Assembly: GCF_003268775.1 (NCBI RefSeq)
Contig: NZ_QLSU01000027.1
Location: 62,001-126,000 of the forward strand
Length of the DNA stretch: 64,000 bases
Direction: 5' to 3'
Origin: Paraburkholderia unamae
Lineage (GTDB): Bacteria; Pseudomonadota; Gammaproteobacteria; Burkholderiales; Burkholderiaceae
Shown here: piece by piece, positions 43,731 through 52,149 of the stretch
Layout of the letters: every line of letters starts with the position of its first letter
How positions within the stretch are numbered: position 1 is the stretch's first letter
Program-made: the position numbers and the translations under genes
The notes under the pieces: generated by a model
Told to the model about the DNA's origin: nothing
What the model saw: only the letters and a program-made list of their open reading frames with translations
Databases searched by the model: none

Positions 43731-44429
43731 CTAGTTATGGACGCTGCCGCACGCGAGCGGCAGCGGCGAGGGCGCGGCTGGCGTCGTGTCGGCGGGCGCG
43801 GGTTGCGACGAGAGCCAGGCCGCGATCGCGGTGATGTCGCGATCGGCGAGATGCGTGGCGATGTCGTGCATGCAGTCCGGCGCGGCGGCGCGGCGCGTGC
43901 CGTAGCGGAACGCCCCGAGCTGCGCGCTGATGTAGTTCGCATGCAGGCCCACGAGCCCCGGAATGGCCGGCTGCATGCCCGTGAGCGCCGCGCCGTGGCA
44001 GCTCGCGCACGCGGGCACCTTGCGGGCAGCGTCGCCGTTCATGACGAGCGACTTGCCGAGCGCGAGCGTGGCGGCGTCCACGGTGGGCGTGACGGGCGGC
44101 GGATAGGGCGGACGCTCGTGCGCGAAGAATTCCGCAATCTGCTTGAGGTACGCGTCGGGCAGATACGCGAGCAGATAGTTCATCGGCGGATAGCTGCGCC
44201 CGCCGTCGCGAAACGCGATGAGCTGGTTGTACAGATAGCCCGCCGGCTTGCCCGCAAGACGCGGGAAGTAGTCGTTGTCGGTGCCTTCGCCGTGCGCGCC
44301 GTGACAGGCCGCGCAACCCATCACGCGGGCCTGCATCGTGTCAGGCGCGGGCTCGGCGGGCGGCGCCGCGTAGAGCGGTGCCAGCGGCAACGCGAGCGCA
44401 AGGATGAGGAAGACGATGCGGTTTCTCAA
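43731..44429 (-). CDS. Di-heme cytochrome c (c4-like)
   Basis: A 232-residue periplasmic cytochrome with two domains, heme sites MGCAACHGAHGEG and PACASCHGAALTG, and methionine-bearing segments (SYPPMNYLLAYL). It has the shape of cytochrome c4. A TTG start at 44429 gives a textbook signal peptide, RNRIVFLILALALPLAPLYA, behind GAGGGA; a GTG at 44459 is the other option. It is the first gene of the six-gene operon reading down to 39147 and ends 14 bases before the tri-heme cytochrome start. Confidence 0.87.
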   Translation of the reverse strand: MRNRIVFLILALALPLAPLYAAPPAEPAPDTMQARVMGCAACHGAHGEGTDNDYFPRLAGKPAGYLYNQLIAFRDGGRSYPPMNYLLAYLPDAYLKQIAEFFAHERPPYPPPVTPTVDAATLALGKSLVMNGDAARKVPACASCHGAALTGMQPAIPGLVGLHANYISAQLGAFRYGTRRAAAPDCMHDIATHLADRDITAIAAWLSSQPAPADTTPAAPSPLPLACGSVHN

Positions 44430-44869
44430 TGATTCCCTCGTGGCGGATTGTGACGGCACAAACGCGTTGCGATTCGATATCAGTGGAAGCGCCGTCCGTG
44501 GGGATTCTCGTTTTCAATGACGGCCGGGGCGCACCTTCCGGAACAGATTATGGGAGAAAAAACCAAATTCGTGCCACGAGGCTGTGCAAAAAAATCTGCG
44601 ACCGACAGCCGCGCGATAAATGTTTGCTAACACAACGACATCGGGTTTTGCGCGCGAGGCAAATTAGATCGGAATGCGAAATAAAATGAGAGCCGTTTCG
44701 AATGGAGAAATAGCGTGTGCGCCGGCGCGAACGGCTGGTCATCCGATGTCCTCCGTCCCGCGCATCGCGCCATTACGCCCGCTGCCACGACCGTTTCGGC
44801 CCTGTTGTGTGGTTGTCCGACAACGTATAATGGAACGATAAACGTACCTATCGAGCCAAGGAGAACCAC
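44430..44869. promoter_or_regulatory. Divergent promoter region; FadR-type operator at 44812-44824
   Basis: This 440-base gap separates the oxidase operon from the glucarate regulator. Toward the regulator it holds TATAAT (44826-44831) with TGTTGT as a -35 candidate 17 bases upstream (44803-44808). The perfect 13-bp palindrome GTTGTC-C-GACAAC (44812-44824) sits between them, an ideal place for repression, probably by the regulator itself. No FNR box (TTGAT-N4-ATCAA) was seen toward the oxidase operon. The rest, 44460-44760, is fairly AT-rich and shows no gene. Confidence 0.7.
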
Positions 44870-45610
44870 ATGGCGGAGTCGCTTGCCACGCCCATTGCCG
44901 CGCGTAGCCGCAATCTCGCCGAGCAGGTCGTCCACTACATCAATGAGCAGATCGCTTCGCGCACGCTCAAGCCCGGCGACAAGCTGTCCACTGAAAGCAG
45001 TCTCATGACGCAACTGGGCGTGAGCCGCACGGTGGTGCGCGAGGCCATCTCGCGCTTGCAGGCCATGGGGGTGATCGAAACGCGTCACGGCATCGGCAGC
45101 TTCGTGCTGGAGCCGCGCCGCGAGCCGCTCGATCTCGACGTCGTGCCGGCCAGCACGCTGGGCGACGTGCTGTGCGTGCTGGAGTTGCGCATCAGCCTCG
45201 AAACGGAGGCCGCGGGTCTCGCCGCCCAGCGTGCGAGCGAGCGCGATCTGGCTGGCATGCGCGCGGCGCTCGACGCGCTCGATGTCGTCATCCGCACGGG
45301 CGGCGACAGCTCGGGCGCGGACCTGGAGTTTCACGTCTCGGTGGCGCGCGCCACCGGCAACCGCTATTTCGTCGACATCCTCACACAGATGGGCGCGGCA
45401 TTGATCCCGCGCCGTCGCGTCGATTCGGCGGGCATCGCGCATCGCGATCCCCAGGCCTACGCCGAACTCGTGAACCGCGAACACGAAAGCATTTTCGACG
45501 CCATCGCCCGGCACGATCCCGAAGGCGCGCGCGCGGCCATGCGCATGCATCTGTCGAGCAGCCGAGAGCGCTTGCGCCGTGCGGCGGTGGAGGCGGGGGA
45601 GAAGGCGTAG
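44870..45610 (+). CDS. FadR-subfamily GntR regulator of glucarate/galactarate genes
   Basis: A 246-residue regulator. The winged helix is at residues about 15-80 (VVHYINEQIASRTLKPGDKL, ESSLMTQLGVSRTVVREAIS, MGVIETRHGIGSFV). The C-terminal all-helical FCD domain (from about residue 98) contains ELRISLETEAAGLAA and the likely metal-binding histidines in DLEFHVSVARATGN and REHESIFDAIARHD. ATG 44870 follows an AAGGAGA site. The gene is followed by a strong terminator and then the catabolic genes, so it is transcribed alone and probably represses them and itself until a sugar diacid binds. Confidence 0.88.
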   Translation: MAESLATPIAARSRNLAEQVVHYINEQIASRTLKPGDKLSTESSLMTQLGVSRTVVREAISRLQAMGVIETRHGIGSFVLEPRREPLDLDVVPASTLGDVLCVLELRISLETEAAGLAAQRASERDLAGMRAALDALDVVIRTGGDSSGADLEFHVSVARATGNRYFVDILTQMGAALIPRRRVDSAGIAHRDPQAYAELVNREHESIFDAIARHDPEGARAAMRMHLSSSRERLRRAAVEAGEKA

Positions 45611-45651
45611 TTCAAAACGGCGCAGTTCAATACGGATTGATGACCTGCATG

Positions 45652-45692
45652 CAAAAACAAACAGCGGCCCGCGTGGCCGCTGTTTGTTTTTG
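45652..45692. terminator. Perfect 18-bp bidirectional terminator after the regulator
   Basis: CAAAAACAAACAGCGGCC (45652-45669) is exactly inverted at 45675-45692 over a five-base loop. The outer arm is A-rich on the left and T-rich on the right, so the hairpin should terminate in both directions. It lies 41 bases after the regulator stop. Confidence 0.93.
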
Positions 45693-45755
45693 TGCTGCGG
45701 GATCAGGTGCGCACAGGCTCGCCGGTCTTGTGGGGTCGGTGCGGGTATGCGCTAA

Positions 45756-45913
45756 GTCATCGTACAACATAATTGAACCGGGGAAGCCTTCCCGAACTCG
45801 TCCGCGATATGTGAACATACGGCACACGCCCAATGCCAAGGCAGTAGCGGGGCGCAGGGGTAAACACCACATTGGCCGGTCCGGCCTGCGCGAATACAAT
45901 GTCATCAGACAAC
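45756..45913. promoter_or_regulatory. Two diverged copies of the 13-bp FadR-type site upstream of the transporter
   Basis: The 359-base gap 45611-45969 contains, besides the terminator, GTCATCAGACAAC (45901-45913; 10 of 13 bases match the perfect site GTTGTCCGACAAC at 44812) and GTCATCGTACAAC (45756-45768; 9 of 13). Both keep the half-site ACAAC. They lie 57 and 202 bases before the transporter start and may let the adjacent regulator control the catabolic operon. Confidence 0.5.
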
Positions 45914-45969
45914 GTACCACGAAGCATCTCATCCGTGCACCACCGGTGCGCCTGAAGGAGACACCCCGG

Positions 45970-47301
45970 ATGTCCGCCCCTGCCAACGCCTATGAAGACC
46001 TGCTGGAGTCGGCCAGCGCCAAGGTCATGCGGCACGTGCTGCCGCTCTTTCTCATCATGTTCATCGCGAACTACATCGACCGCGTGAACGTCGGATTCGC
46101 CGGTGCGCACATGAAGGCCGACATCGGCCTTTCGGCGGCGGCGTATGGGTTCGGCGCGGGTCTGTTCTTCATCGGCTACGCACTCTTCGAAGTGCCGTCG
46201 AACATGCTCATGCAGAAGTTCGGCGCGCGCGCCTGGCTCACGCGCATCATGGGCACGTGGGGCGTGGTGGCCGCGGCGATGGCGTTCGTGCATAACGACA
46301 CCTCGTTCTACGTGCTGCGCTTTCTGCTGGGCATTGCCGAAGCGGGCTTCTTTCCCGGCGTGATCTATTACTTCGCGCAGTGGCTGCCGCAAAAGGAGCG
46401 CGGCAAGGCGGCGGCGGTATTCCTCGCGGGCTCGGCGTTCGCCTCCGTGCTCTCCGGCCCCATCACGGGCGCGCTGCTTTCGGTGCGCGGCTTAGGCCTC
46501 GCGGGCTGGCAATGGATGTTCCTGATCGAAGGCGGCTTTTCGATTCTGCTGTGCGGCGTGAGCTGGCTGCTCCTGAAGTCGCGCATTCGCGACGCCCACT
46601 GGCTCACGAGCGACGAGCAGGGCGCGCTCGAAACGTATCTGGCGCGCGAGCAGGCCGAACGCGAAGCCGCCACGGGCGCGCACGTGCCGGTGCTGCGTCT
46701 TTTGAAAGACCCGCAGATCGTGCTGTTCTGTTTCCTGTATTTCGCCATCCAGCTCACCATTTACGCGGCCACGTTCTGGCTGCCCACCATCATCCGCAAG
46801 ATGGGCGACCTCACCGACTTCCAGGTGGGCCTCTACAACGCCATTCCCTGGATGATCGCCATCGTCGCGATGTACTGCTTCGCGCTGCTCTCGGCCAGGT
46901 ACCGCTTTCAGCAGGCGTGGCTCGCCCTCGCACTCGTGATCGCAGCATGCGGCCTGTTCGCTTCGACTTCGGCCAACCCGGTGTTCTCGTTCGTGGCGAT
47001 CTGTTTCTCGGCCATCGGCTTCAAGGCGGCTTCGTCGCTGTTCTGGCCGATGCCGCAAGGCTATCTCGACACCCGCGTGGCCGCCGCCGTGATCGCGCTG
47101 ATCAATTCGCTCGGCAACCTGGGCGGCTTCTTCGCGCCGGCCACGTTTGGCTACCTGCAACAGCACACGGGCTCGATCACGGGCGGCCTCTACGGACTCG
47201 GCGTGACCTCGCTGATCGCCGCCGCCGCTGCGTTCCTGGCACGCAACAAGCCGTCGCGCCGCGCCTTCGCGCAAGATTCGGTGCATAGCGGCGCGCATTG
47301 A
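45970..47301 (+). CDS. MFS transporter, anion:cation symporter family (glucarate/galactarate type)
   Basis: A 443-residue twelve-segment MFS protein of the ACS family (relatives GudP, GarP and ExuT). Marks are NYIDRVNVGFAGAHMKADI after TM1, FFIGYALFEVPSNMLMQKFG (TM2 to motif A) and GIAEAGFFPGVIYYFAQWLP. ATG 45970 follows GGAGA. It is followed by a lactonase, glucarate dehydratase and 5-dehydro-4-deoxyglucarate dehydratase, which points to uptake of glucarate, galactarate or their lactones. Confidence 0.87.
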   Translation: MSAPANAYEDLLESASAKVMRHVLPLFLIMFIANYIDRVNVGFAGAHMKADIGLSAAAYGFGAGLFFIGYALFEVPSNMLMQKFGARAWLTRIMGTWGVVAAAMAFVHNDTSFYVLRFLLGIAEAGFFPGVIYYFAQWLPQKERGKAAAVFLAGSAFASVLSGPITGALLSVRGLGLAGWQWMFLIEGGFSILLCGVSWLLLKSRIRDAHWLTSDEQGALETYLAREQAEREAATGAHVPVLRLLKDPQIVLFCFLYFAIQLTIYAATFWLPTIIRKMGDLTDFQVGLYNAIPWMIAIVAMYCFALLSARYRFQQAWLALALVIAACGLFASTSANPVFSFVAICFSAIGFKAASSLFWPMPQGYLDTRVAAAVIALINSLGNLGGFFAPATFGYLQQHTGSITGGLYGLGVTSLIAAAAAFLARNKPSRRAFAQDSVHSGAH

Positions 47302-47331
47302 GCCCGGCCGCCTTCACGGAGAACCTTCGAC

Positions 47332-48420
47332 ATGAATCCGCCCAACCCCGACCGCTTTTTCGTCTACGTCGCGAACTCGAAAGATGGCGACATCAGCGTG
47401 CTGCATCTCGACGCCAGGCGCGGCACGCTCGCGCCGCATGCCCGCGTGCGCGCGCAGGACAACGTGATGCCGATGGCGCTCACGCCCGAGCGCAAGCGCC
47501 TGTACGCGGCCACGCGCGGCGCGGACAAGCGCATCAACGACTACGCCATCGACGCGCAATCCGGCGGCCTCGCGCCGCGTGTGCAAACACCGATCGATTC
47601 GAGCTTCGCCTATCTGTGCGCGGAGCCGCTCGGGCGCTTCCTGCTGGGCGCATCGTATGGCGAGCACCGCCTTTGCCTGTACCGCGTGACCGACGTGGAA
47701 AGCGGCAAGGGCGAACCGCTCCAGGTGATCGAGGGTATCGAGCATGCGCACGCCGTGATCGTTTCCGCCGATGGGCGTTTCGCCTACGCGTCGTCGCTGG
47801 GCAGCGATCGCGTGTTCTGCTTCGCGCTGGAGGAGGCCGGACGGCTCGTCGAGATCGGCACGGTCGATCTTGGCGCGGGCTTCGGCCCGCGGCATCTGCG
47901 CTTCTCGCCGGACGGCGACGTGCTGTACGTGCTGAGCGAATTCCGCGCCACGGTGGCCGCGTTCGCGCGCGACGCCGCCACGGGCAAGCTCACGGCGCGG
48001 CACGTTTCGCCGCGCGCCGCCGCGCTCGCGCATCTGAATGACGGCTTCGCGCGCCCCAGCCCCACGGACCCCGTACAGCCCGATCCGGCCGAACTGGCGA
48101 AGCTCGTTTGGGCCGCCGATATCCACGTTTCGCCCAATGGCCGCTTCGTCTACGTGTCGGAGCGCACCACGAGCCAGATCCTCACGCTGCGCGTGGCGCA
48201 GGACGGCGCGCTCGAATACGTGGGCGCGAGCGCGACCGAAACGCAGCCGCGCGGCTTTCGCATCGATCCCACCGGGCGCTTTCTGGTGGCGTGCGGAGAG
48301 AAGTCGCAGCACGTCTCGGTTTATGCCATCGATACGGCCAGCGGCGCGCTCACGCCCGTCTCGCGTTGCGAGGGCGGCAATGGCGCGAACTGGGTGGAAA
48401 TCGTCGCCGCGAGTTCGTAA
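47332..48420 (+). CDS. Seven-bladed beta-propeller lactonase (Pgl/YbhE family)
   Basis: A 362-residue cytoplasmic protein of the 6-phosphogluconolactonase/carboxymuconate-cyclase beta-propeller family. Repeated blade ends are visible: FVYVANSKDGDISVLHLD, RFAYASSLGSDRVFCFAL, DVLYVLSEFRATVAAFAR, RFVYVSERTTSQILTLRV and RFLVACGEKSQHVSVYAI. There is no signal peptide. Within this locus it would open glucaro- or galactarolactones to the free diacid for the dehydratase. It lies 30 bases after the transporter gene. Confidence 0.83.
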   Translation: MNPPNPDRFFVYVANSKDGDISVLHLDARRGTLAPHARVRAQDNVMPMALTPERKRLYAATRGADKRINDYAIDAQSGGLAPRVQTPIDSSFAYLCAEPLGRFLLGASYGEHRLCLYRVTDVESGKGEPLQVIEGIEHAHAVIVSADGRFAYASSLGSDRVFCFALEEAGRLVEIGTVDLGAGFGPRHLRFSPDGDVLYVLSEFRATVAAFARDAATGKLTARHVSPRAAALAHLNDGFARPSPTDPVQPDPAELAKLVWAADIHVSPNGRFVYVSERTTSQILTLRVAQDGALEYVGASATETQPRGFRIDPTGRFLVACGEKSQHVSVYAIDTASGALTPVSRCEGGNGANWVEIVAASS

Positions 48421-48523
48421 CGGCTTTAGCGTCTTCTAACGCGCTTTAACGGCGCGAATTTAGACAATTGAAACGTTTGATTTTGAGGGCGCCGCGCGCC
48501 GCATTTTTACAGGTAATCCGTTC

Positions 48524-49873
48524 ATGTCCACACAAACCGTCCAACCGAACGCCACGCCCGTCGTGACCGAGCTGCGCGTCGTGCCCGTGGCGGGCCGCGA
48601 CAGCATGCTGCTGAACCTCTCCGGCGCGCACGGCCCGTTCTTCACCCGCAACGTCGTGCTGCTGCGCGACAGCGCGGGCAACACCGGCATCGGCGAAGTG
48701 CCGGGCGGCGAGGCGATCCGCAAGACGCTGGACGATGCGCGCGCGTTCGTGGTCGGTCAGTCCATCGGCAACATGCAGGCCGTGCTCAACACCGTGCGCA
48801 AACAGTTCGCCGACCGCGATTCGGGCGGCCGCGGCCTGCAAACGTTCGACCTGCGCACCACGATCCACGCGGTCACGGCCCTCGAAGCCGCGCTGCTCGA
48901 CCTGCTCGGCCAGCATCTGAACGTGCCCGTTGCCGCGCTGCTGGGCGAAGGCCAGCAGCGCAGCGAAGTGGAGATGCTCGGATATCTGTTCTACATCGGC
49001 GATCGCAACAAGACCGACCTCGCGTACGCGAGCGGGGCCGACAGCCGCGACGACTGGGAGCGCCTGCGCACCGAAGAGGCGATGACGCCGGAAGCGGTCG
49101 TGCGTCTGGCCGAAGCCGCCAAAGCGCGCTACGGCTTCAACGATTTCAAGCTCAAGGGCGGCGTGCTGGCGGGCGACGCGGAAATGGAAGCGGTCACGGC
49201 GCTGGCCGAGCGCTTTCCCGAAGCGCGCGTGACGCTCGACCCGAACGGCGCGTGGTCGCTGGCCGAAGCCGTGCGCCTGTGCCGCGACAAACACGACGTG
49301 CTCGCCTACGCGGAAGACCCGTGCGGGGCGGAGAACGGCTATTCGGGCCGCGAGGTGATGGCCGAATTCCGTCGCGCCACGGGCCTGCCCACGGCCACCA
49401 ACATGATCGCGACCGACTGGCGGCAGATGGGTCACGCCATCCAGCTCCAATCCGTGGACATTCCGCTCGCCGACCCGCACTTCTGGACCATGCAGGGCTC
49501 GGTGCGCGTGGCGCAGATGTGCAACGACTGGGGCCTCACGTGGGGCTCGCATTCGAACAACCACTTCGATATCTCGCTTGCGATGTTCACGCATGCCGCC
49601 GCGGCGGCGCCTGGCAAGATCACGGCCATCGACACGCACTGGATCTGGCAGGACGGCCAGCGCCTCACGCGCGAGCCGCTGCAAATCGTGGGCGGCAAGG
49701 TGCAGGTGCCGCAAAAGCCGGGCCTCGGCATCGAGATCGACATGGACGAGCTGGAGAGGGCGCACGCGCTCTACCAGCAACACGGCCTCGGCGCGCGCGA
49801 CGACGCCATCGCCATGCAATACCTGATTCCCAACTGGAAATTCGACAACAAGCGTCCGTGCCTCGTGCGCTGA
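48524..49873 (+). CDS. gudD: Glucarate dehydratase
   Basis: A 449-residue enolase-superfamily enzyme that converts D-glucarate (and often L-idarate) to 5-dehydro-4-deoxyglucarate. Catalytic features are Lys209-x-Lys211 in FKLKGGV, the metal ligands in VTLDPNGAWSL, AEDPCGAENGYSGRE and TATNMIATDW, and the HSNNH box at 343-347 with the catalytic histidine. Length equals E. coli GudD (446). It lies 103 bases after the lactonase and 52 bases before kdgD on the same strand. Confidence 0.94.
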   Translation: MSTQTVQPNATPVVTELRVVPVAGRDSMLLNLSGAHGPFFTRNVVLLRDSAGNTGIGEVPGGEAIRKTLDDARAFVVGQSIGNMQAVLNTVRKQFADRDSGGRGLQTFDLRTTIHAVTALEAALLDLLGQHLNVPVAALLGEGQQRSEVEMLGYLFYIGDRNKTDLAYASGADSRDDWERLRTEEAMTPEAVVRLAEAAKARYGFNDFKLKGGVLAGDAEMEAVTALAERFPEARVTLDPNGAWSLAEAVRLCRDKHDVLAYAEDPCGAENGYSGREVMAEFRRATGLPTATNMIATDWRQMGHAIQLQSVDIPLADPHFWTMQGSVRVAQMCNDWGLTWGSHSNNHFDISLAMFTHAAAAAPGKITAIDTHWIWQDGQRLTREPLQIVGGKVQVPQKPGLGIEIDMDELERAHALYQQHGLGARDDAIAMQYLIPNWKFDNKRPCLVR

Positions 49874-49925
49874 ACGCCATCTTCAACCGAACACTTACTA
49901 CCGACTCAGCGACAGGATCCACACC

Positions 49926-50843
49926 ATGACCACGCCGCAAGAACTCAAGCAAATCGTCTCCGAAGGCCTGCTTTCGTTTCCCGTGACCGACTTCGACGCG
50001 CAAGGCAACTTCCGCGCGAACACCTATGCCGAGCGCCTGGAATGGCTGGCCCCGTATGGCGCGAGCGCGCTGTTCGCGGCGGGCGGCACGGGCGAATTCT
50101 TCTCGCTCACGAAAAGCGAATACTCGCAGGTCATCAAGACGGCCACTGAAACCTGCAAGGGCAAGGTGCCGATTCTCGCGGGCGCGGGCGGCGCGACGCG
50201 CGTGGCCATCGAATACGCGCAGGAAGCCGAGCGCAATGGCGCGCAGGGCATTCTGCTGATGCCGCACTACCTCACGGAAGCGTCGCAGGAAGGCATTGCC
50301 GCGCACGTGGAGCAGGTTTGCAAGGCCGTGCCGAAAATGGGCGTGATCGTTTATAACCGCGCCAACTCCAAGCTCAACGCCGACATGCTCGAACAGCTCG
50401 CGGACCGCTGCGAGAACCTGATCGGCTTCAAGGACGGCGTGGGCGAGATCGAGGCGATGGTGACGATTCGCCGCCGTCTGGGCGACCGCTTCTCGTACCT
50501 GGGCGGCCTGCCCACGGCCGAAGTCTACGCGGCGGCTTACAAGGCGCTAGGCGTGCCCGTGTATTCGTCGGCGGTGTTCAACTTCATCCCGAAGACGGCC
50601 ATGGCGTTCTACCGTGCGATTGCCGCCGACGACCACGCGACGGTCGGCAAGCTCATCGACGAGTTCTTCCTGCCGTACCTCGCGATCCGCAATCGCCGCG
50701 CGGGCTACGCCGTGAGCATCGTGAAGGCGGGCGCGAAGCTCGTGGGCCACGACGCGGGCCCGGTGCGCGCGCCGCTCACCGACCTCACGGAAGAGGAAGT
50801 GGCGCAGCTCGACGTGCTGATCAAGAAACTCGGCGCGCAGTAA
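49926..50843 (+). CDS. kdgD: 5-dehydro-4-deoxyglucarate dehydratase
   Basis: A 305-residue class I aldolase-fold enzyme of the DapA superfamily that dehydrates and decarboxylates 5-dehydro-4-deoxyglucarate to 2-oxoglutarate semialdehyde. The Schiff-base Lys169 is in NLIGFKDGVGE, the catalytic Tyr143 in GVIVYNRAN, and the N-terminal GLLSFPVTDFD and AAGGTGEFFSLT mark the KdgD branch. The product would enter the TCA cycle through a semialdehyde dehydrogenase that is not in this window. It is the last gene of the operon. Confidence 0.93.
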   Translation: MTTPQELKQIVSEGLLSFPVTDFDAQGNFRANTYAERLEWLAPYGASALFAAGGTGEFFSLTKSEYSQVIKTATETCKGKVPILAGAGGATRVAIEYAQEAERNGAQGILLMPHYLTEASQEGIAAHVEQVCKAVPKMGVIVYNRANSKLNADMLEQLADRCENLIGFKDGVGEIEAMVTIRRRLGDRFSYLGGLPTAEVYAAAYKALGVPVYSSAVFNFIPKTAMAFYRAIAADDHATVGKLIDEFFLPYLAIRNRRAGYAVSIVKAGAKLVGHDAGPVRAPLTDLTEEEVAQLDVLIKKLGAQ

Positions 50844-50849
50844 CACCGC

Positions 50850-50870
50850 CAGGGCCCTCGCGGCCCTGTT
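50850..50870 (+). terminator. Hairpin after kdgD
   Basis: CAGGGCC (50850-50856) pairs with GGCCCTG (50862-50868), five-base loop, followed by TT and a mixed sequence, 7 bases after the kdgD stop. It is a probable operon terminator with a poor T tract. Confidence 0.55.
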
Positions 50871-50906
50871 TGCCGATTAAAGGCGCGATAAAGGCGCGCG
50901 TACGGC

Positions 50907-51203
50907 TCAGGCGTTCTCGGCCGTGTCGCCGAACAGGTCCAGGTTGGCGCGCTCGCGCTTGCTGTTACCTTTGCGTCCTTTGCCGGCCTTGCCCTCGTTG
51001 TCTGCGGGCTTGCGCGCGGCCTTGTCCGCCTTGTCCGCTTTTTCGCGGCGCGGCTTGCCGAACACCTCGTCAGGGGTGAAGCCGTATTCGGCGATCGTCG
51101 CGCGCACGCTGGCGAGGGCCTGGTTCGCCGCTTCGGCGCGCGCCGCTTCGATGCGCTCGTCGAGCTCGCGCTTCTGGGCGAGCAGTTCGCGGTAGGTTGC
51201 CAT
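50907..51203 (-). CDS. H-NS-family N-terminal-domain protein without the usual DNA-binding tail
   Basis: A 98-residue protein. Residues 1-50 (MATYRELLAQKRELDERIEA and IAEYGFTPDEVFGKP) match the coiled-coil oligomerisation domain of Burkholderia H-NS-like proteins. The C-terminal part, where those proteins carry the YRDPATGATWSGRG-type DNA-binding core, is instead lysine-rich (RREKADKADKAARK, GKAGKGRKGNSKRER) and ends ANLDLFGDTAENA. It might bind DNA only through its basic tail, or act as a co-oligomer of full-length H-NS. ATG 51203 is followed by the normal family start. It lies alone between convergent kdgD and the b561 gene. Confidence 0.75.
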   Translation of the reverse strand: MATYRELLAQKRELDERIEAARAEAANQALASVRATIAEYGFTPDEVFGKPRREKADKADKAARKPADNEGKAGKGRKGNSKRERANLDLFGDTAENA

Positions 51204-51282
51204 GGGTAAATCGTGTCGAGTGAAAACGAGCCGCTGATTTTACGCGCTGCGCGAGGTTTGCGCGGAATTTGCGCTTCAAGCT

Positions 51283-51990
51283 TCAAAGATACGCGGCGAG
51301 CAGCGCGACCACCACGCCCGATACGCCCATCAGCAAGGCCGCGAGCCACAACGACCCGCGTGCGGGCGCACGCACCGAGGCGGGCAGGCGCTTTTTGCCG
51401 GTGAGCATCGGGCCGACCAGATTGTGGCCTTTCGCGAGCGCATAGACGGCGATCGCGCACACGTGCAGCACGACCGCGCCCGCGAGCACGTCCCAGCCCA
51501 GCGCGTGCAGGCTGCCGATCGCATTGGCGATTTTCGCGGGCACGATTTCGCTGAGCGGGCCTTCGTCGGCGATGTCGTTGTTGTCGTAGAGGCCGGTGAG
51601 CGTGACGACGAGCAGCAGCGCCAGCAGCAAGAGGACCATCCAGCCGCCCGCCGCGTTGTGGCCCACCTGCACGTCGGGCTCGCGCCGCAACAGATGCCGC
51701 AGGTGCTCGACCGCCTTGCGCGGCGAGGCGACGAAGCGCGAGAAGCGCGCGGTCTCGCTGCCGAAACACCCCCACAGGATGCGAAACAGCACGAGCGCGA
51801 GCAGCGTCTCGCCCAGGCGCACGTGGGTCTGCATCCAGTTCAGGCGTTGCGTGACGTACGCGGCTGCCACCAGCACGACGGTCAGCCAGTGAAAAAGCCG
51901 CGTGGGCAGATCCCACACCCGTACGCTGCGCACAGGGCGGTCATCGGTTGCGGGCGTGACGGATGTCGTGGCGGGAGGGCGGGAGCTCAT
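51283..51990 (-). CDS. Cytochrome b561-family membrane protein
   Basis: A 235-residue integral membrane protein with about four to five helices. The heme-b histidine pattern of bacterial b561/Ni-Fe hydrogenase b-type subunits is visible: WDLPTRLFHWLTVVLV, QTHVRLGETLLALVLFR, and the later HALGWDVLAGAVVLHVCAIA with two histidines. The N-terminal 25 residues are a proline/threonine-rich cytoplasmic tail. It would move electrons between quinol and a soluble partner. No partner gene (periplasmic cytochrome, YceI) is adjacent. Confidence 0.85.
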   Translation of the reverse strand: MSSRPPATTSVTPATDDRPVRSVRVWDLPTRLFHWLTVVLVAAAYVTQRLNWMQTHVRLGETLLALVLFRILWGCFGSETARFSRFVASPRKAVEHLRHLLRREPDVQVGHNAAGGWMVLLLLALLLVVTLTGLYDNNDIADEGPLSEIVPAKIANAIGSLHALGWDVLAGAVVLHVCAIAVYALAKGHNLVGPMLTGKKRLPASVRAPARGSLWLAALLMGVSGVVVALLAAYL

Positions 51991-52149
51991 GATCGGGTGC
52001 GGGCGGGCGCGGCGCTCCTGGACATCATAGGCCAGGAACGCCCGCTACGGCCGGGCGCAACGCGCAGGCGCCCGGCATGCATGGCGTCGCGCCACGACTT
52101 CGGCGATACTTGCCGCTGACCTTACACTCCTTGCAAGCCGACCTGGCAG

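Noticed and set aside
44460..44760. FNR/ANR site for anaerobic control of the oxidase operon
   Set aside because: No TTGAT-N4-ATCAA or close variant was found near the presumed start of the operon.
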